Positions 1 through 7,998 of a DNA stretch of 64,000 nt are shown here, one piece after another. Origin of the DNA: an uncultured Prevotellaceae bacterium (lineage in GTDB: Bacteria > Bacteroidota > Bacteroidia > Bacteroidales > Muribaculaceae); the NCBI GenBank assembly GCA_900319525.1, contig ONOU01000002.1:62001-126000 (forward strand), given 5' to 3'. Under the pieces are notes generated by a model that saw only the letters and a program-made list of their open reading frames with translations, did no database searches and had not been told where the DNA came from. Within the stretch, counting starts at the first letter, position 1. Each line of letters opens with the position of its first letter. The position numbers were made by a program, and so were the translations under genes.

Positions 1-1
1 G

Positions 2-133
2 ACCGCCCTGATCGACTACCTGCTGAGTAATGACGCATCGTTGATCAGCCTGCCCAATTCTGATATCAACGGTGACACTAACATCAATATCGCTGATGTC
101 ACTGCTCTGATCGACATGCTGCTCACTAAATGA
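2..133 (+). CDS. Dockerin-like C-terminus of a secreted protein (5' end outside window)
   Basis: Only the last 43 codons are present; the gene begins upstream of the window. The visible part ends one Ca-binding-like repeat (TALIDYLLS) and holds a second complete one (DINGDTNINIADVTALIDML) just before the TGA. This is the same doublet that ends or interrupts seven other secreted proteins in the window. The fragment gives no clue to the catalytic or binding domain that must precede it. By analogy with the full-length neighbours it is probably the C-terminus of an exported surface or extracellular protein. Confidence 0.8.
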   Translation, partial: TALIDYLLSNDASLISLPNSDINGDTNINIADVTALIDMLLTK

Positions 134-177
134 CGACTTCCCGATACCGAGTAATTCGGCTATTAAAACATGACTGA

Positions 178-222
178 AGAGGATGCGTGGCCCATGAGGC
201 TCAGCGCATCCTCTCCTGTTTT
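178..222 (+). terminator. Intrinsic terminator after the dockerin-like gene
   Basis: A 10-bp perfect stem, AGAGGATGCG paired with CGCATCCTCT (178-187 and 205-214), is followed within a few bases by a run of T. It lies 45 bases past the stop codon on the same strand. Confidence 0.75.
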
Positions 223-300
223 TGGGGCAATGCGGGGACAGCGGAAAAAGACTGGGATCTGTAGTCAGGTTGTTGCAAAACTCACACAGCAAACCGAGTG

Positions 301-345
301 TGTGTCATAATTCAAATGCTGCAATAATAACCGCCCAGCGGGCGG
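301..345 (+). repeat. Dispersed 36-bp intergenic repeat, copy 1, with GC hairpin
   Basis: Bases 301-336 are identical, base for base, to the reverse complement of 25078-25113. The shared 36-mer runs into a short hairpin (CCGCC ... GGCGG, 331-345) here and into a different, longer hairpin in the other copy. The rest of the gap (215-445) is AT-rich and I see no gene in it. Confidence 0.8.
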
Positions 346-445
346 GAACCTTTAGTTCGGCGAAGCCAAATTTATCAGATTTTTAAATTAAAATTAATAA
401 TTGATTTATATTAATGCTATTTTTAAATAAAATTTGAATAATTTC

Positions 446-486
446 CCGTGCGATAGCACGGTTATATTTCCGAGCCGCAATGCGGC
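446..486 (-). terminator. Pair of GC hairpins downstream of the KefB-like gene
   Basis: CCGTGC-GATA-GCACGG-type palindrome (446-461) and GCCGCAATGCGGC (474-486) lie 17 to 57 bases past the antiporter stop on the minus strand. There is no strong U-run, so terminator is a likely but not certain reading. The GC-palindrome style recurs at 10725, 45312 and 62479. Confidence 0.45.
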
Positions 487-502
487 CAGCCGCAGCGGCG
501 GC

Positions 503-2743
503 TCACTTGAGACGTGACAACTGCTTGGGGTCTCCAACAATCCACAGGATATCACCTGGCGCAAACTTCAGGTCGGGAGTGGGGGAGACATACTCGTCCT
601 CTCCACGCTGTACGGCCACCAGCAGCGCGCCATAGTCCTCTCGCAGGCGGGTGTCCTCCAGCCGTTTTCCTGCGATGGGCGATTTCTCGCCGATGGCAAA
701 ATGGATGAACTTGACTTCAAGGTTAGGTGCCTCGGCTCGCTCGTTTTGAGCCTCAACCAGCGGCAGCATGCGCTGGATCTGCTCCTCGGTGCCGATCACG
801 CCCAGTACATCGGCCGGGAAAATGCGCATGTCGCCCGAGGGAACAGGATGCAGCTTGCCTGCACGCTGGATGTTGACCAGGTTCACGCCATAACGGGTGC
901 GCAGGTCCAGATTGCGTAGCCTGTCACCCACAAAGGGGCAGTCATGTCCCACGGTCATATAGGCCAAGTGCAGGTCGCTCACGAGGTTGTTCTCATGGCC
1001 TGTGCGACGGTTCTCGCGTTCATTGATATTGCTCAAGAACCGCTTCTCAATACTCGCCAGACGGCGCCTGAATGGGTTGGGAAAGGCTGCCACTGCACCG
1101 AGGGTGGCCAGCACGAGCACGATAGCGGCTACCAGCGAGATGGCACTGGGGTAGATACCTTGCAGGATGGCGGCCAGGAATATTGTGGACAAGATGGCGC
1201 TGATGATGAACATGACAACGATGGGGACATAGGACACCGTGCCCGCCATCTCGACCAGCCGTTCATGCTCTGACCGCTTGATCGACGGCATGATGATCGA
1301 GGCGATAAATGGTCCGGTGATGGTGATTGTCCCCGCAGCACAGGCCAGGCGCCCCAGCGAGCCATCGCCCAGCCATTGGAGCAACAGCGGCATGAGATAG
1401 CTGCGGCACACGGCAATCAACGCGATAGTGACGACCGAATAGATGACCGTGCGTGACAGGTAACGTGTCATGATTGATTTCCACAACACCCGAGTCTCAC
1501 TGCCCTCGCTCTCAGTGGCATTCTGGCTGTAACCGTTGAGCAGGCGTGTCCATGTCTTGGGCAGCAGTTTATAGATCGCATTATAGCAGGGTACCGCTTG
1601 CTTGATAAAGAACGGCGTAGTGAACGTCGTGATGACCGACACGGCAACGATGATGGGATAGATGCTCTTGTCCAGCACGCCCAGCCCGGTACCCAGCGTG
1701 GCAATGATGAACGAGAACTCACCGATCTGGGTCAGCGAGAAACCTGATTCCATCGCCAGCTTCAAGGGTTGTCCCGTGGCCAGCATGCCAAATGTGCCAA
1801 ACACGATCATGCCCACAATCACCACGGCTGCCAGCAGGGCAATCACAGACCAGTGCTGGGTCATCACCGTGGGGTTGACCATCATGCCCACCGAGATGAA
1901 GAACACCGCTCCAAACAGGTCCTTGACGGGTGAAATCAGGCGCTCGATGCGCTCGGCCTCGATGGTGCCTGCCAGTATCGAGCCCATCACAAATGCGCCA
2001 AGTGCAGCCGAGAAGCCCGAGTTGACCGAGAACAGCACCATCGCGAAGCACAGCCCCATCGAGATGATGAGCATCTGCTCATCGCTGATGTAGCGCTTGT
2101 AGCGCTTGAATAGCGTGGGAATCATGAAAATGCCCACCGTGAACCACATGATCAGGAAGAAGGACAGCTTGAGGATGCTACCCAGCATCTCGCCTCCCTT
2201 GACGCTGTTGTTCAACGCAATGGATGACAGGATCACCATCAGCACTACAGCAAACAGGTCCTCGACAATGAGCACGGCAAAGGTCATGGGAACAAAGCGG
2301 CGCTGACGCATGTTCAGGTCGGTCAATGCCTTCAAGATGATGGTGGTTGATGACATCGAGATCATGCCGCCCAGGAAGATGCTGTTCACCAGGCCGTAGC
2401 CCAAGTACTTGCCCACGAGAAATCCCAGGCTCATCATCCCCAATACAATAATCAGGGCTGTGATGATGGCCGAGCCTCCCACGTCTATCAGCTTCTTGAA
2501 ACTGAATTCCAGTCCCAATGAGAACAGGAGCACGATGATGCCTATCTGAGCCCAAAACTCGATATTGGCCTCGACAGCCACCGACGGCAACAATGTGAAA
2601 TGAGGACTGGCCAGGAAGCCGGCTACGATATAACCCAGAACGATGGGTTGCTTGAGCATCTTAAAAACGACCGTCGCCACGGCACCAAGCATCAGGATGA
2701 GTGCCAGGTCGCTGATTAGACTGTTGATATCCAGTGTTTCCAT
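503..2743 (-). CDS. KefB-type monovalent cation:proton antiporter (CPA2) with two RCK-C domains
   Basis: A 746-residue membrane protein. Residues 1-380 form the Na+/H+ exchanger fold, with about 12 hydrophobic segments starting close to the N-terminus. A further hydrophobic block at roughly 430-560 is followed by two TrkA-C (RCK_C) modules at about 600-670 and 675-746, each with the pattern ...L..R..YG..LV.. and ...P.D.L.V.G.... RCK_C modules normally gate such exchangers in response to ligands. In this family the exchanger moves K+ or Na+ against H+ across the inner membrane. The gene lies 65 bases after the MgtC-like gene and is probably cotranscribed from the promoter at 3649. No RCK_N Rossmann (GxGxxG) domain is obvious. 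Ion specificity cannot be told from sequence. Confidence 0.88.
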   Translation of the reverse strand: METLDINSLISDLALILMLGAVATVVFKMLKQPIVLGYIVAGFLASPHFTLLPSVAVEANIEFWAQIGIIVLLFSLGLEFSFKKLIDVGGSAIITALIIVLGMMSLGFLVGKYLGYGLVNSIFLGGMISMSSTTIILKALTDLNMRQRRFVPMTFAVLIVEDLFAVVLMVILSSIALNNSVKGGEMLGSILKLSFFLIMWFTVGIFMIPTLFKRYKRYISDEQMLIISMGLCFAMVLFSVNSGFSAALGAFVMGSILAGTIEAERIERLISPVKDLFGAVFFISVGMMVNPTVMTQHWSVIALLAAVVIVGMIVFGTFGMLATGQPLKLAMESGFSLTQIGEFSFIIATLGTGLGVLDKSIYPIIVAVSVITTFTTPFFIKQAVPCYNAIYKLLPKTWTRLLNGYSQNATESEGSETRVLWKSIMTRYLSRTVIYSVVTIALIAVCRSYLMPLLLQWLGDGSLGRLACAAGTITITGPFIASIIMPSIKRSEHERLVEMAGTVSYVPIVVMFIISAILSTIFLAAILQGIYPSAISLVAAIVLVLATLGAVAAFPNPFRRRLASIEKRFLSNINERENRRTGHENNLVSDLHLAYMTVGHDCPFVGDRLRNLDLRTRYGVNLVNIQRAGKLHPVPSGDMRIFPADVLGVIGTEEQIQRMLPLVEAQNERAEAPNLEVKFIHFAIGEKSPIAGKRLEDTRLREDYGALLVAVQRGEDEYVSPTPDLKFAPGDILWIVGDPKQLSRLK

Positions 2744-2808
2744 TGATTATTTAGAGTAAGGCCGCGTCACGCCGCGGTCAATAGTATTAAAACCTGTAAC
2801 CTGATAAC

Positions 2809-3525
2809 CTACATGTTCATCTCGTTGGTCAGCGTGATCGAGATGGGATTGCTGTTCTCCTGAATGGCCTTGAACAAGGCGAGCACATCGGCGTCGCTCT
2901 TGCTGCGCACCATGAAGTTGACGATGGTAAACTTGTTTTCATAGTCAAATTTCATGAATTCATCGCTGATGTGCACATCCTTGCTGGCGATGATGTCGCG
3001 CAGCGCTTGGATGTTATCGATAATGCCATGCACCTTGACGCGGATAATCTTGGATTCCCACATGAAGTTGTGTTGCAACTCTATGCGCTCGATATTGACC
3101 AGGATGAAGATGATGAGCAGCGTGGCGATGATGCTGATCAGGTACATACCGGAACCCACAGCCAGGCCTATACATGCCGTCATCCAGATGCCCGCGGCGG
3201 TCGTCAGGCCTCGCACCGAGCCTTTCATCTGTATGATTGCACCGGCACCCAGGAAACCCACGCCACTCACCACCTGGGCGGCAATGCGGCCGGGGTCGCC
3301 GTTCTTCAGGCCCATGTACTCCTGAGGAATGTATATCGAGATGAGCATGGCCAGCGTAGCTCCCATCGAGATGAGGGCAAATGTGCGCAATCCGGCAATC
3401 TGGCCCTTACGGCGTCGCTCTATGCCTATGGTTGCACCCAGCAACAAGCTGAGTACCAGCTTTGTGACGGCCCCAATCAGGTTCACGTCGGGGCTGATGA
3501 TGTCGTTGTAGATGTCTTGCAACAT
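2809..3525 (-). CDS. MgtC/SapB family membrane protein
   Basis: 238 residues. The N-terminal half carries the family signature: a hydrophobic helix, then GATIGIERRRKGQIAGLRTF, SMGATLAMLISI, and GFLGAGAIIQMKGSVRGLTT, with four or five membrane segments. The C-terminal 90 residues form a soluble ACT-like domain. MgtC proteins act in the inner membrane; several inhibit F1Fo ATP synthase or respond to low Mg2+, but many homologues are uncharacterised. It is first in a two-gene minus-strand unit with the KefB-like antiporter, which suggests a joint role in ion homeostasis (inference). A -7 box lies 124 bases upstream. Confidence 0.9.
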   Translation of the reverse strand: MLQDIYNDIISPDVNLIGAVTKLVLSLLLGATIGIERRRKGQIAGLRTFALISMGATLAMLISIYIPQEYMGLKNGDPGRIAAQVVSGVGFLGAGAIIQMKGSVRGLTTAAGIWMTACIGLAVGSGMYLISIIATLLIIFILVNIERIELQHNFMWESKIIRVKVHGIIDNIQALRDIIASKDVHISDEFMKFDYENKFTIVNFMVRSKSDADVLALFKAIQENSNPISITLTNEMNM

Positions 3526-3648
3526 AGTTCTTTCCGTGTTAGATTATTAATGTGAGTTATGCAAGTGGCTCACCTGCTCATTCATCTCTATGTTCAAGTT
3601 TAACTGTGAGCGGTAGCGCTCGATAAACTTGAATGACTAAACTATAGT

Positions 3649-3657
3649 GCAAAGTTA
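3649..3657 (-). promoter_or_regulatory. Bacteroidetes -7 box for the mgtC-kefB unit
   Basis: Minus-strand TAACTTTGC, a full match to TAnnTTTG. It is divergent from the plus-strand box at 3712. Confidence 0.7.
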
Positions 3658-3711
3658 AGGTTTTTCGGCTTTTCAAACAACTCCTGCGGGGCAAAATCAG
3701 GAAAAATGATT

Positions 3712-3720
3712 TAAATTTGC
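3712..3720 (+). promoter_or_regulatory. -7 box for the secreted endonuclease/phosphatase-fold gene
   Basis: TAAATTTGC, 31 bases before the ATG at 3752. Confidence 0.7.
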
Positions 3721-3751
3721 AACGTGTAATCAACCAAAACCAGACTTAACG

Positions 3752-4666
3752 ATGAAAAGATTCTATCTGTTTTTACTGCTGGCGGCAGTTTCCATGTCCC
3801 AGTTGTCGGGCCAGATGCTCGTCGGTTCCTATAACATACGGTTAAAACACATCGACGACAGCATCAGGGGCGACGTGTGGGAGAAACGTTGTCAGGTCAT
3901 CTGCGACCAGGTCAATTTCATGTCTCCTGACATCTTTGGCGCTCAGGAGGTGCTGCATGTCCAGTTGCTGGATATGCTCAATCGGCTGGATGGATACAGC
4001 TACATCGGCGTGGGACGTGACGACGGTGCCACGGGCGGTGAGTATGCCGCGATTTTCTACAAGGCCGACCGCATGCGGCTGCTCGATCACGGCAATTTCT
4101 GGCTGAGTGAAACCCCTGACCGCCCTGGACTGGGATGGGATGCTGCATGTGTGCGCATCTGCACTTGGGGAAAGTTCACACGGCAAAATGCGACCGACGA
4201 TGAGGCGTTCTACTTCTTTAACCTGCACATGGACCATGTGGGGGTGGTTGCCCGTCGTGAGGCGGCCAAACTCATCGTCAGCAAGATTCCGATCATTGCA
4301 GGCAATGCGCCGGTCATTATCACGGGCGACTTCAATGTGGACCAGAACGATGAGATTTACAGTATCTTCACCGGCAGCGGGCTCTTGAAGGATTCCTATG
4401 CCGCCGCCCGCTTGCGCTTTGCCGAGAATGGCACCTTCAACTCCTATGATACAGGACTGTACACCTCCAGCCGCATCGACCATGTCTTTGTCTCGCCGTG
4501 CTGGACTGTGGATGCCTATGGCGTCTTGACCGATGGATACTGGACCCCTGACGAGGCCTCTGCATCACAGCTCAAGGGGCATGACGCACCGCAGGAAATC
4601 TCCTTCTCGCGATATACCCGTCGGCAGCCCTCAGACCATTATCCTGTCTTCGTGCGCCTGAATTAA
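3752..4666 (+). CDS. Secreted endonuclease/exonuclease/phosphatase (EEP) family protein
   Basis: 304 residues with a cleavable signal peptide (MKRFYLFLLLAAVSMSQLSG). The EEP core shows its metal and catalytic landmarks: GSYNIRLKH near the N-terminus, QEVLHVQ (general metal Glu), HMDHVG, TGDFNVDQND (Asp/Asn pair) and C-terminal SDHYPVFV. Bacteroidales homologues are annotated as secreted endonuclease/phosphatase proteins. The substrate could be nucleic acid, an inositol phosphate or sphingomyelin, and cannot be assigned here. It has its own promoter and is followed by an independent promoter at 4712, so it is probably monocistronic. Confidence 0.88.
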   Translation: MKRFYLFLLLAAVSMSQLSGQMLVGSYNIRLKHIDDSIRGDVWEKRCQVICDQVNFMSPDIFGAQEVLHVQLLDMLNRLDGYSYIGVGRDDGATGGEYAAIFYKADRMRLLDHGNFWLSETPDRPGLGWDAACVRICTWGKFTRQNATDDEAFYFFNLHMDHVGVVARREAAKLIVSKIPIIAGNAPVIITGDFNVDQNDEIYSIFTGSGLLKDSYAAARLRFAENGTFNSYDTGLYTSSRIDHVFVSPCWTVDAYGVLTDGYWTPDEASASQLKGHDAPQEISFSRYTRRQPSDHYPVFVRLN

Positions 4667-4711
4667 CTTTAATTTAACGGCTCACCTGGTCGTGGAATGG
4701 CAAAAAAACGC

Positions 4712-4720
4712 TACCTTTGC
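4712..4720 (+). promoter_or_regulatory. -7 box that fixes the nrnA start
   Basis: TACCTTTGC. It lies inside the apparent N-terminal extension of the reading frame, so translation must begin downstream, at the ATG at 4743. Confidence 0.75.
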
Positions 4721-4742
4721 CGATTATTGTGATTTAAAACAG

Positions 4743-5810
4743 ATGATACAAGCAATCATAGACGAGGCAACAATCCAGCGCTTGCGGGCCATGATCAATG
4801 GTGTGCAGCGCATTGCCATCACCTGCCACAAGTCGCCCGATGGTGACGCACTGGGCTCTACTCTGGCCTTGTGCCATGTGCTCAGGCGGCTGGGCAAGGA
4901 GGCCGATGTCGTTACACCCGACATGGCACCCCGTGCCCTGGAGTTCATACCTGGAGTGCGGGATATCATCGTGTTCACCAAGCACGAGGCGCGTGCCCGT
5001 CGTGTGCTGGCTGATGCCCAGCTTATCTTCTGCCTTGATTATAACTCGCTGCATCGCATCGATCGTCTGGGCGAGCTGATAGAGCCGCTCACCACGCGTC
5101 GGGTGCTCATCGACCATCATCTGGACCCCGAGGATGCGTTTGACTTGTCTATCTCGTTCCCCGAGGCCTCATCGACGTGTGAACTGGTCTTCAGGGTGCT
5201 CATGCAGATGGGACTGCTGCGCCTCATGGACCGTCATGCGGCAAGTTGCCTGTATGTGGGCCTGCTGACCGATACCGGCGGCTTTGCCTACAGCTGTGAC
5301 AACCCTGAACTGTACGAGATTCTGGCCTCGATCATGCGGCGGCACATCGACCGCGTCGCGCTCTACAACAAGGCCATGAACACCTTCAGCGCCGACAGCA
5401 TGCGTCTGCAGGGATATGCCATCAACGAGAAGATGCAGCTCTTCCCCGAGCATGGAGCTTCGCTGATCACTCTCGACAAGGCCGAGTTGGAGCGTTTCAA
5501 CTACAATCGTGGTGACACCGAGACGCTTGTCAACAAGCCGCTGGCCATTCCGGGCATCTATTGGAGCGTGTTCCTGCGCGAGGATGCCGACAGGATCAAG
5601 GTCTCCTGCCGGTCACAAGGCGACTTCTCGGTGAGCGACATCTGCGCCCGCTATTTCAATGGCGGTGGGCACGAGAATGCTGCTGGCGGGGAATTCAACG
5701 GCAGCATTGACGAGGCCGTGCAGGTGTTTTATCAGGTTCTTGCCGACCTCTTTCCCGACATTCATCCGCAACAACAACCAACAACTAACGATAATAATGA
5801 AGAACAATAG
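4743..5810 (+). CDS. nrnA: DHH-family phosphoesterase, NrnA-like (oligoribonuclease / pAp phosphatase)
   Basis: 355 residues from ATG 4743. The frame is open further upstream but that part contains the promoter. The DHH domain has CHKSPDGDALGSTLAL (residues 29-43, metal Asp33 and Asp35), FCLDYNS and IDHHLDPE, the eponymous DHH. The DHHA1 domain has GGGHENAAGG near the C-terminus. NrnA enzymes degrade 2-5 nt RNA in the cytosol and dephosphorylate 3'-phosphoadenosine 5'-phosphate; many Bacteroidetes rely on it in place of Orn. The 3' end overlaps the start of the DUF4827 lipoprotein by 14 bases, so the two genes are translationally linked. Alternative: another DHH1 nuclease. Confidence 0.85.
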   Translation: MIQAIIDEATIQRLRAMINGVQRIAITCHKSPDGDALGSTLALCHVLRRLGKEADVVTPDMAPRALEFIPGVRDIIVFTKHEARARRVLADAQLIFCLDYNSLHRIDRLGELIEPLTTRRVLIDHHLDPEDAFDLSISFPEASSTCELVFRVLMQMGLLRLMDRHAASCLYVGLLTDTGGFAYSCDNPELYEILASIMRRHIDRVALYNKAMNTFSADSMRLQGYAINEKMQLFPEHGASLITLDKAELERFNYNRGDTETLVNKPLAIPGIYWSVFLREDADRIKVSCRSQGDFSVSDICARYFNGGGHENAAGGEFNGSIDEAVQVFYQVLADLFPDIHPQQQPTTNDNNEEQ

Positions 5811-6384
5811 ATTATTGAACAAACCTGTATTACTGGTGCTGCTCGTGCTCGTCGCTCTTGTTTCGTGCAACGACGACCGCAGCTATGCCGATCGCTTGAA
5901 CGAGGAGCGTAATGCCGTCAATGCCTTCCTGGCCAATCATCGGGTGGTGATGTCCCTCCCCAAGGATTCTGTCTTTGAGGTGGGAACCGATGCCCCTTAT
6001 TACCGCTTGGATCCCGATGGCAACATCTACATGCAAGTGCTCAACGCGGGCGACCGCATTGGCGACCGTGCCAAGAAAGGTGAGCCCATCTACTTCCGCT
6101 ACTCGCGTTACAATCTGACCAACTGGTATGCCTATGGGACACTAGTGGCAAGTGAGGACGGCAACGAGAAGTCGATGAGTTCCAGTCCAGCCTATTTTAA
6201 TTACAACGATTACACCTTGCCCTCATCCTCCCAGTGGGGCTATGGGCTGCAATATCCGTTGTTGTTCTTAGGTGTAGAGTGCGAGGTTAACCTTGTGGTC
6301 AAGTCACAGTTCGGCTTCACCAACGAGCTGTCCTATGTGACCCCATTCCTGTTCCACGTCCGCTACTTCCACAGCCAAATCTAA
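5797..6384 (+). CDS. DUF4827 lipoprotein
   Basis: 195 residues from ATG 5797, which overlaps the last codons of the nrnA-like gene. A lipoprotein signal is clear: hydrophobic LLVLLVLVALVSC with Cys as the predicted lipidated residue. The rest resembles the DUF4827 family (…SYADRLNEERNAVNAFLANH…, …YYRLDPDGNIYMQVL…), a Bacteroidetes-specific, possibly FKBP-related fold found next to DHH genes. Location is the outer face of a membrane. Function is unknown. Confidence 0.75.
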   Translation: MKNNRLLNKPVLLVLLVLVALVSCNDDRSYADRLNEERNAVNAFLANHRVVMSLPKDSVFEVGTDAPYYRLDPDGNIYMQVLNAGDRIGDRAKKGEPIYFRYSRYNLTNWYAYGTLVASEDGNEKSMSSSPAYFNYNDYTLPSSSQWGYGLQYPLLFLGVECEVNLVVKSQFGFTNELSYVTPFLFHVRYFHSQI

Positions 6385-6454
6385 CTAAAAACTTAAAACT
6401 AAAAACTAACAACTTACAACTTACAACTTACAACTTAAAACTAAAAACTAAATA
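6382..6454 (+). repeat. A-rich AACTAAAAACT/AACTTACAACT leader repeat before glmM
   Basis: About ten degenerate copies of an AACTxAxAACT unit run from the preceding stop codon straight into the glmM ATG. The same motif, in the same sense relative to the gene, precedes the starts at 19350, 37016 and 38539. Confidence 0.75.
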
Positions 6455-7840
6455 ATGTCCCTGATCAAATCAATATCCGGAATACGCGGCACCATCGGCG
6501 GCAATGCTGGCGATGGCCTCACGCCATTAGATATCGTCAAGTTCACGTCGGCCTATGCCACATTCATGCGTCGCAACTCTCCCGTGCAGTCGGGCGTCAT
6601 TGTCGTTGGACGTGACGCGCGTCTCTCGGGCCGAATGGTGCTCAACACCGTCGTCGGAACGCTCACGGGCATGGGCTTTGATGTCGTGAACATCGGCCTG
6701 GCCACTACTCCCACAACCGAGCTGGCTGTGGTGGGCGAGCACGCCTGTGGCGGCATCATCATTACCGCATCACACAATCCCAAGCAGTGGAACGCCCTCA
6801 AGTTGCTCAATCACAACGGCGAGTTCCTGACCGATGCCGAGGGTAAGGAAGTGCTGCGACTGGCTGAGGCCGAGGACTTTGACTATGCCGACGTCGACCA
6901 CCTGGGCCGCGAGCAGAAGAACTATACCTGGCTGCGCCGTCACATCGACCACGTCCTCGCGCTTGATCTCGTTGACGTCGAGGCCATCCGCAAGGCCGAC
7001 TTTACGGTCGCTGTCGATGCCGTCAACTCGGTGGGCGGCATTGCCATTCCCCAGCTGCTCGATGCACTGGGTGTCAAGCGTGTCGAGAAGCTCTTCTGTG
7101 ACCCGACGGGCAACTTTGGCCACACGCCAGAGCCCATCCCCGAAAACCTGACCGCCATCAGTGACTTCATGCGACAGGGCAAGGCCGATGTGGGCTTTGT
7201 CGTCGATCCCGATGTGGACCGCCTGGCCATCATCATGGAGAACGGTGAGTTCTTTGTCGAGGAATACACGCTGGTCGCTGTAGCCGACTATGTGCTCTCG
7301 CACACGCCTGGCTCAACCGTGAGCAACCTGTCGTCGTCGCGCGCGCTGCGTGATGTGACCGTGAACCACGGTTGCTCTTACACGGCTGCTGCCGTGGGCG
7401 AGGTCAACGTGACGACCGAGATGCGCCGCACCGGTGCCGTCATCGGCGGCGAGGGCAATGGCGGTGTCATCTATCCCGCCAGCCACTACGGCCGCGACGC
7501 CCTCGTGGGTGTGGCCCTGTTCCTCTCGCTGTTGGCCCACAGCGGCAAGAAGGTGAGCGAACTCAAAGCCACCTACCCGCAGTACAGCATCGCCAAGACC
7601 AAGTTGGAGCTCAAGCCTGGCATGGACGTGGACGCCATCCTCAAGGCTGTCGAGCAGCACTACCAGGGTGAGCAGATGACCACCATCGACGGCGTGAAGA
7701 TTGATTTTGCCGACGGCTGGGTACACCTGCGCAAGAGCAACACCGAGCCCATCATCCGCATTTACAGTGAGGCCCACACGATGCAGGAGGCCGAGCAACT
7801 GGGCAACGACGTCAAGCAGATCGTCCTCTCACTGATCTGA
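6455..7840 (+). CDS. glmM: Phosphoglucosamine mutase
   Basis: 461 residues, normal length for the alpha-D-phosphohexomutase superfamily. Visible landmarks are the phosphoserine loop TASHNPKQWNALK (Ser106), the Mg-binding loop DPDVDRLAI (251-259), the sugar-binding loop GGEGNGGVIYP, and the C-terminal phosphate-binding RKSNTEPIIRIYSEA. It converts glucosamine-6-phosphate to glucosamine-1-phosphate for UDP-GlcNAc, peptidoglycan and lipid A synthesis in the cytosol. Bacteroidales often have several paralogous hexomutases, so phosphomannomutase or phosphoglucomutase activity is not excluded. A perfect palindrome follows the stop. Confidence 0.85.
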   Translation: MSLIKSISGIRGTIGGNAGDGLTPLDIVKFTSAYATFMRRNSPVQSGVIVVGRDARLSGRMVLNTVVGTLTGMGFDVVNIGLATTPTTELAVVGEHACGGIIITASHNPKQWNALKLLNHNGEFLTDAEGKEVLRLAEAEDFDYADVDHLGREQKNYTWLRRHIDHVLALDLVDVEAIRKADFTVAVDAVNSVGGIAIPQLLDALGVKRVEKLFCDPTGNFGHTPEPIPENLTAISDFMRQGKADVGFVVDPDVDRLAIIMENGEFFVEEYTLVAVADYVLSHTPGSTVSNLSSSRALRDVTVNHGCSYTAAAVGEVNVTTEMRRTGAVIGGEGNGGVIYPASHYGRDALVGVALFLSLLAHSGKKVSELKATYPQYSIAKTKLELKPGMDVDAILKAVEQHYQGEQMTTIDGVKIDFADGWVHLRKSNTEPIIRIYSEAHTMQEAEQLGNDVKQIVLSLI

Positions 7841-7861
7841 TACTGGGTGTAGAATAACCTA

Positions 7862-7897
7862 ATTACAATAAAAGCGGCTAGCCGCTTTTATTGTAAT
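7862..7897. terminator. Perfect 36-bp palindrome after glmM
   Basis: ATTACAATAAAAGCGGCT followed directly by its exact reverse complement. A GC core flanked by A-run and T-run makes it a bidirectional terminator-like hairpin 22 bases past the glmM stop. A DNA-binding site is an alternative because the arms have no spacer. Confidence 0.7.
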
Positions 7898-7938
7898 ATC
7901 TTTCGGCTAAAACCTTTGCCGCTTAACGCTTTTTTCAT

Positions 7939-7947
7939 TACCTTTGC
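7939..7947 (+). promoter_or_regulatory. -7 box for valS
   Basis: TACCTTTGC, 51 bases before the valS ATG. Confidence 0.7.
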
Positions 7948-7998
7948 CGTTTAAATACAATAAGGAACTAAAAAACAGAACATTTATAACAAAAAACA

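Noticed and set aside
301-336. Integron attC site or IS terminal repeat
   Set aside because: No integrase, transposase or second matching end was found near either copy, so only a dispersed repeat can be claimed.
4692-4742. Longer N-terminus for the NrnA-like protein
   Set aside because: These codons contain the -7 box TACCTTTGC, so they lie upstream of the transcript.
6382-6454. CRISPR or VNTR reading of the A-rich tracts
   Set aside because: Units are degenerate, contiguous and placed only at gene starts; no spacers and no cas genes.
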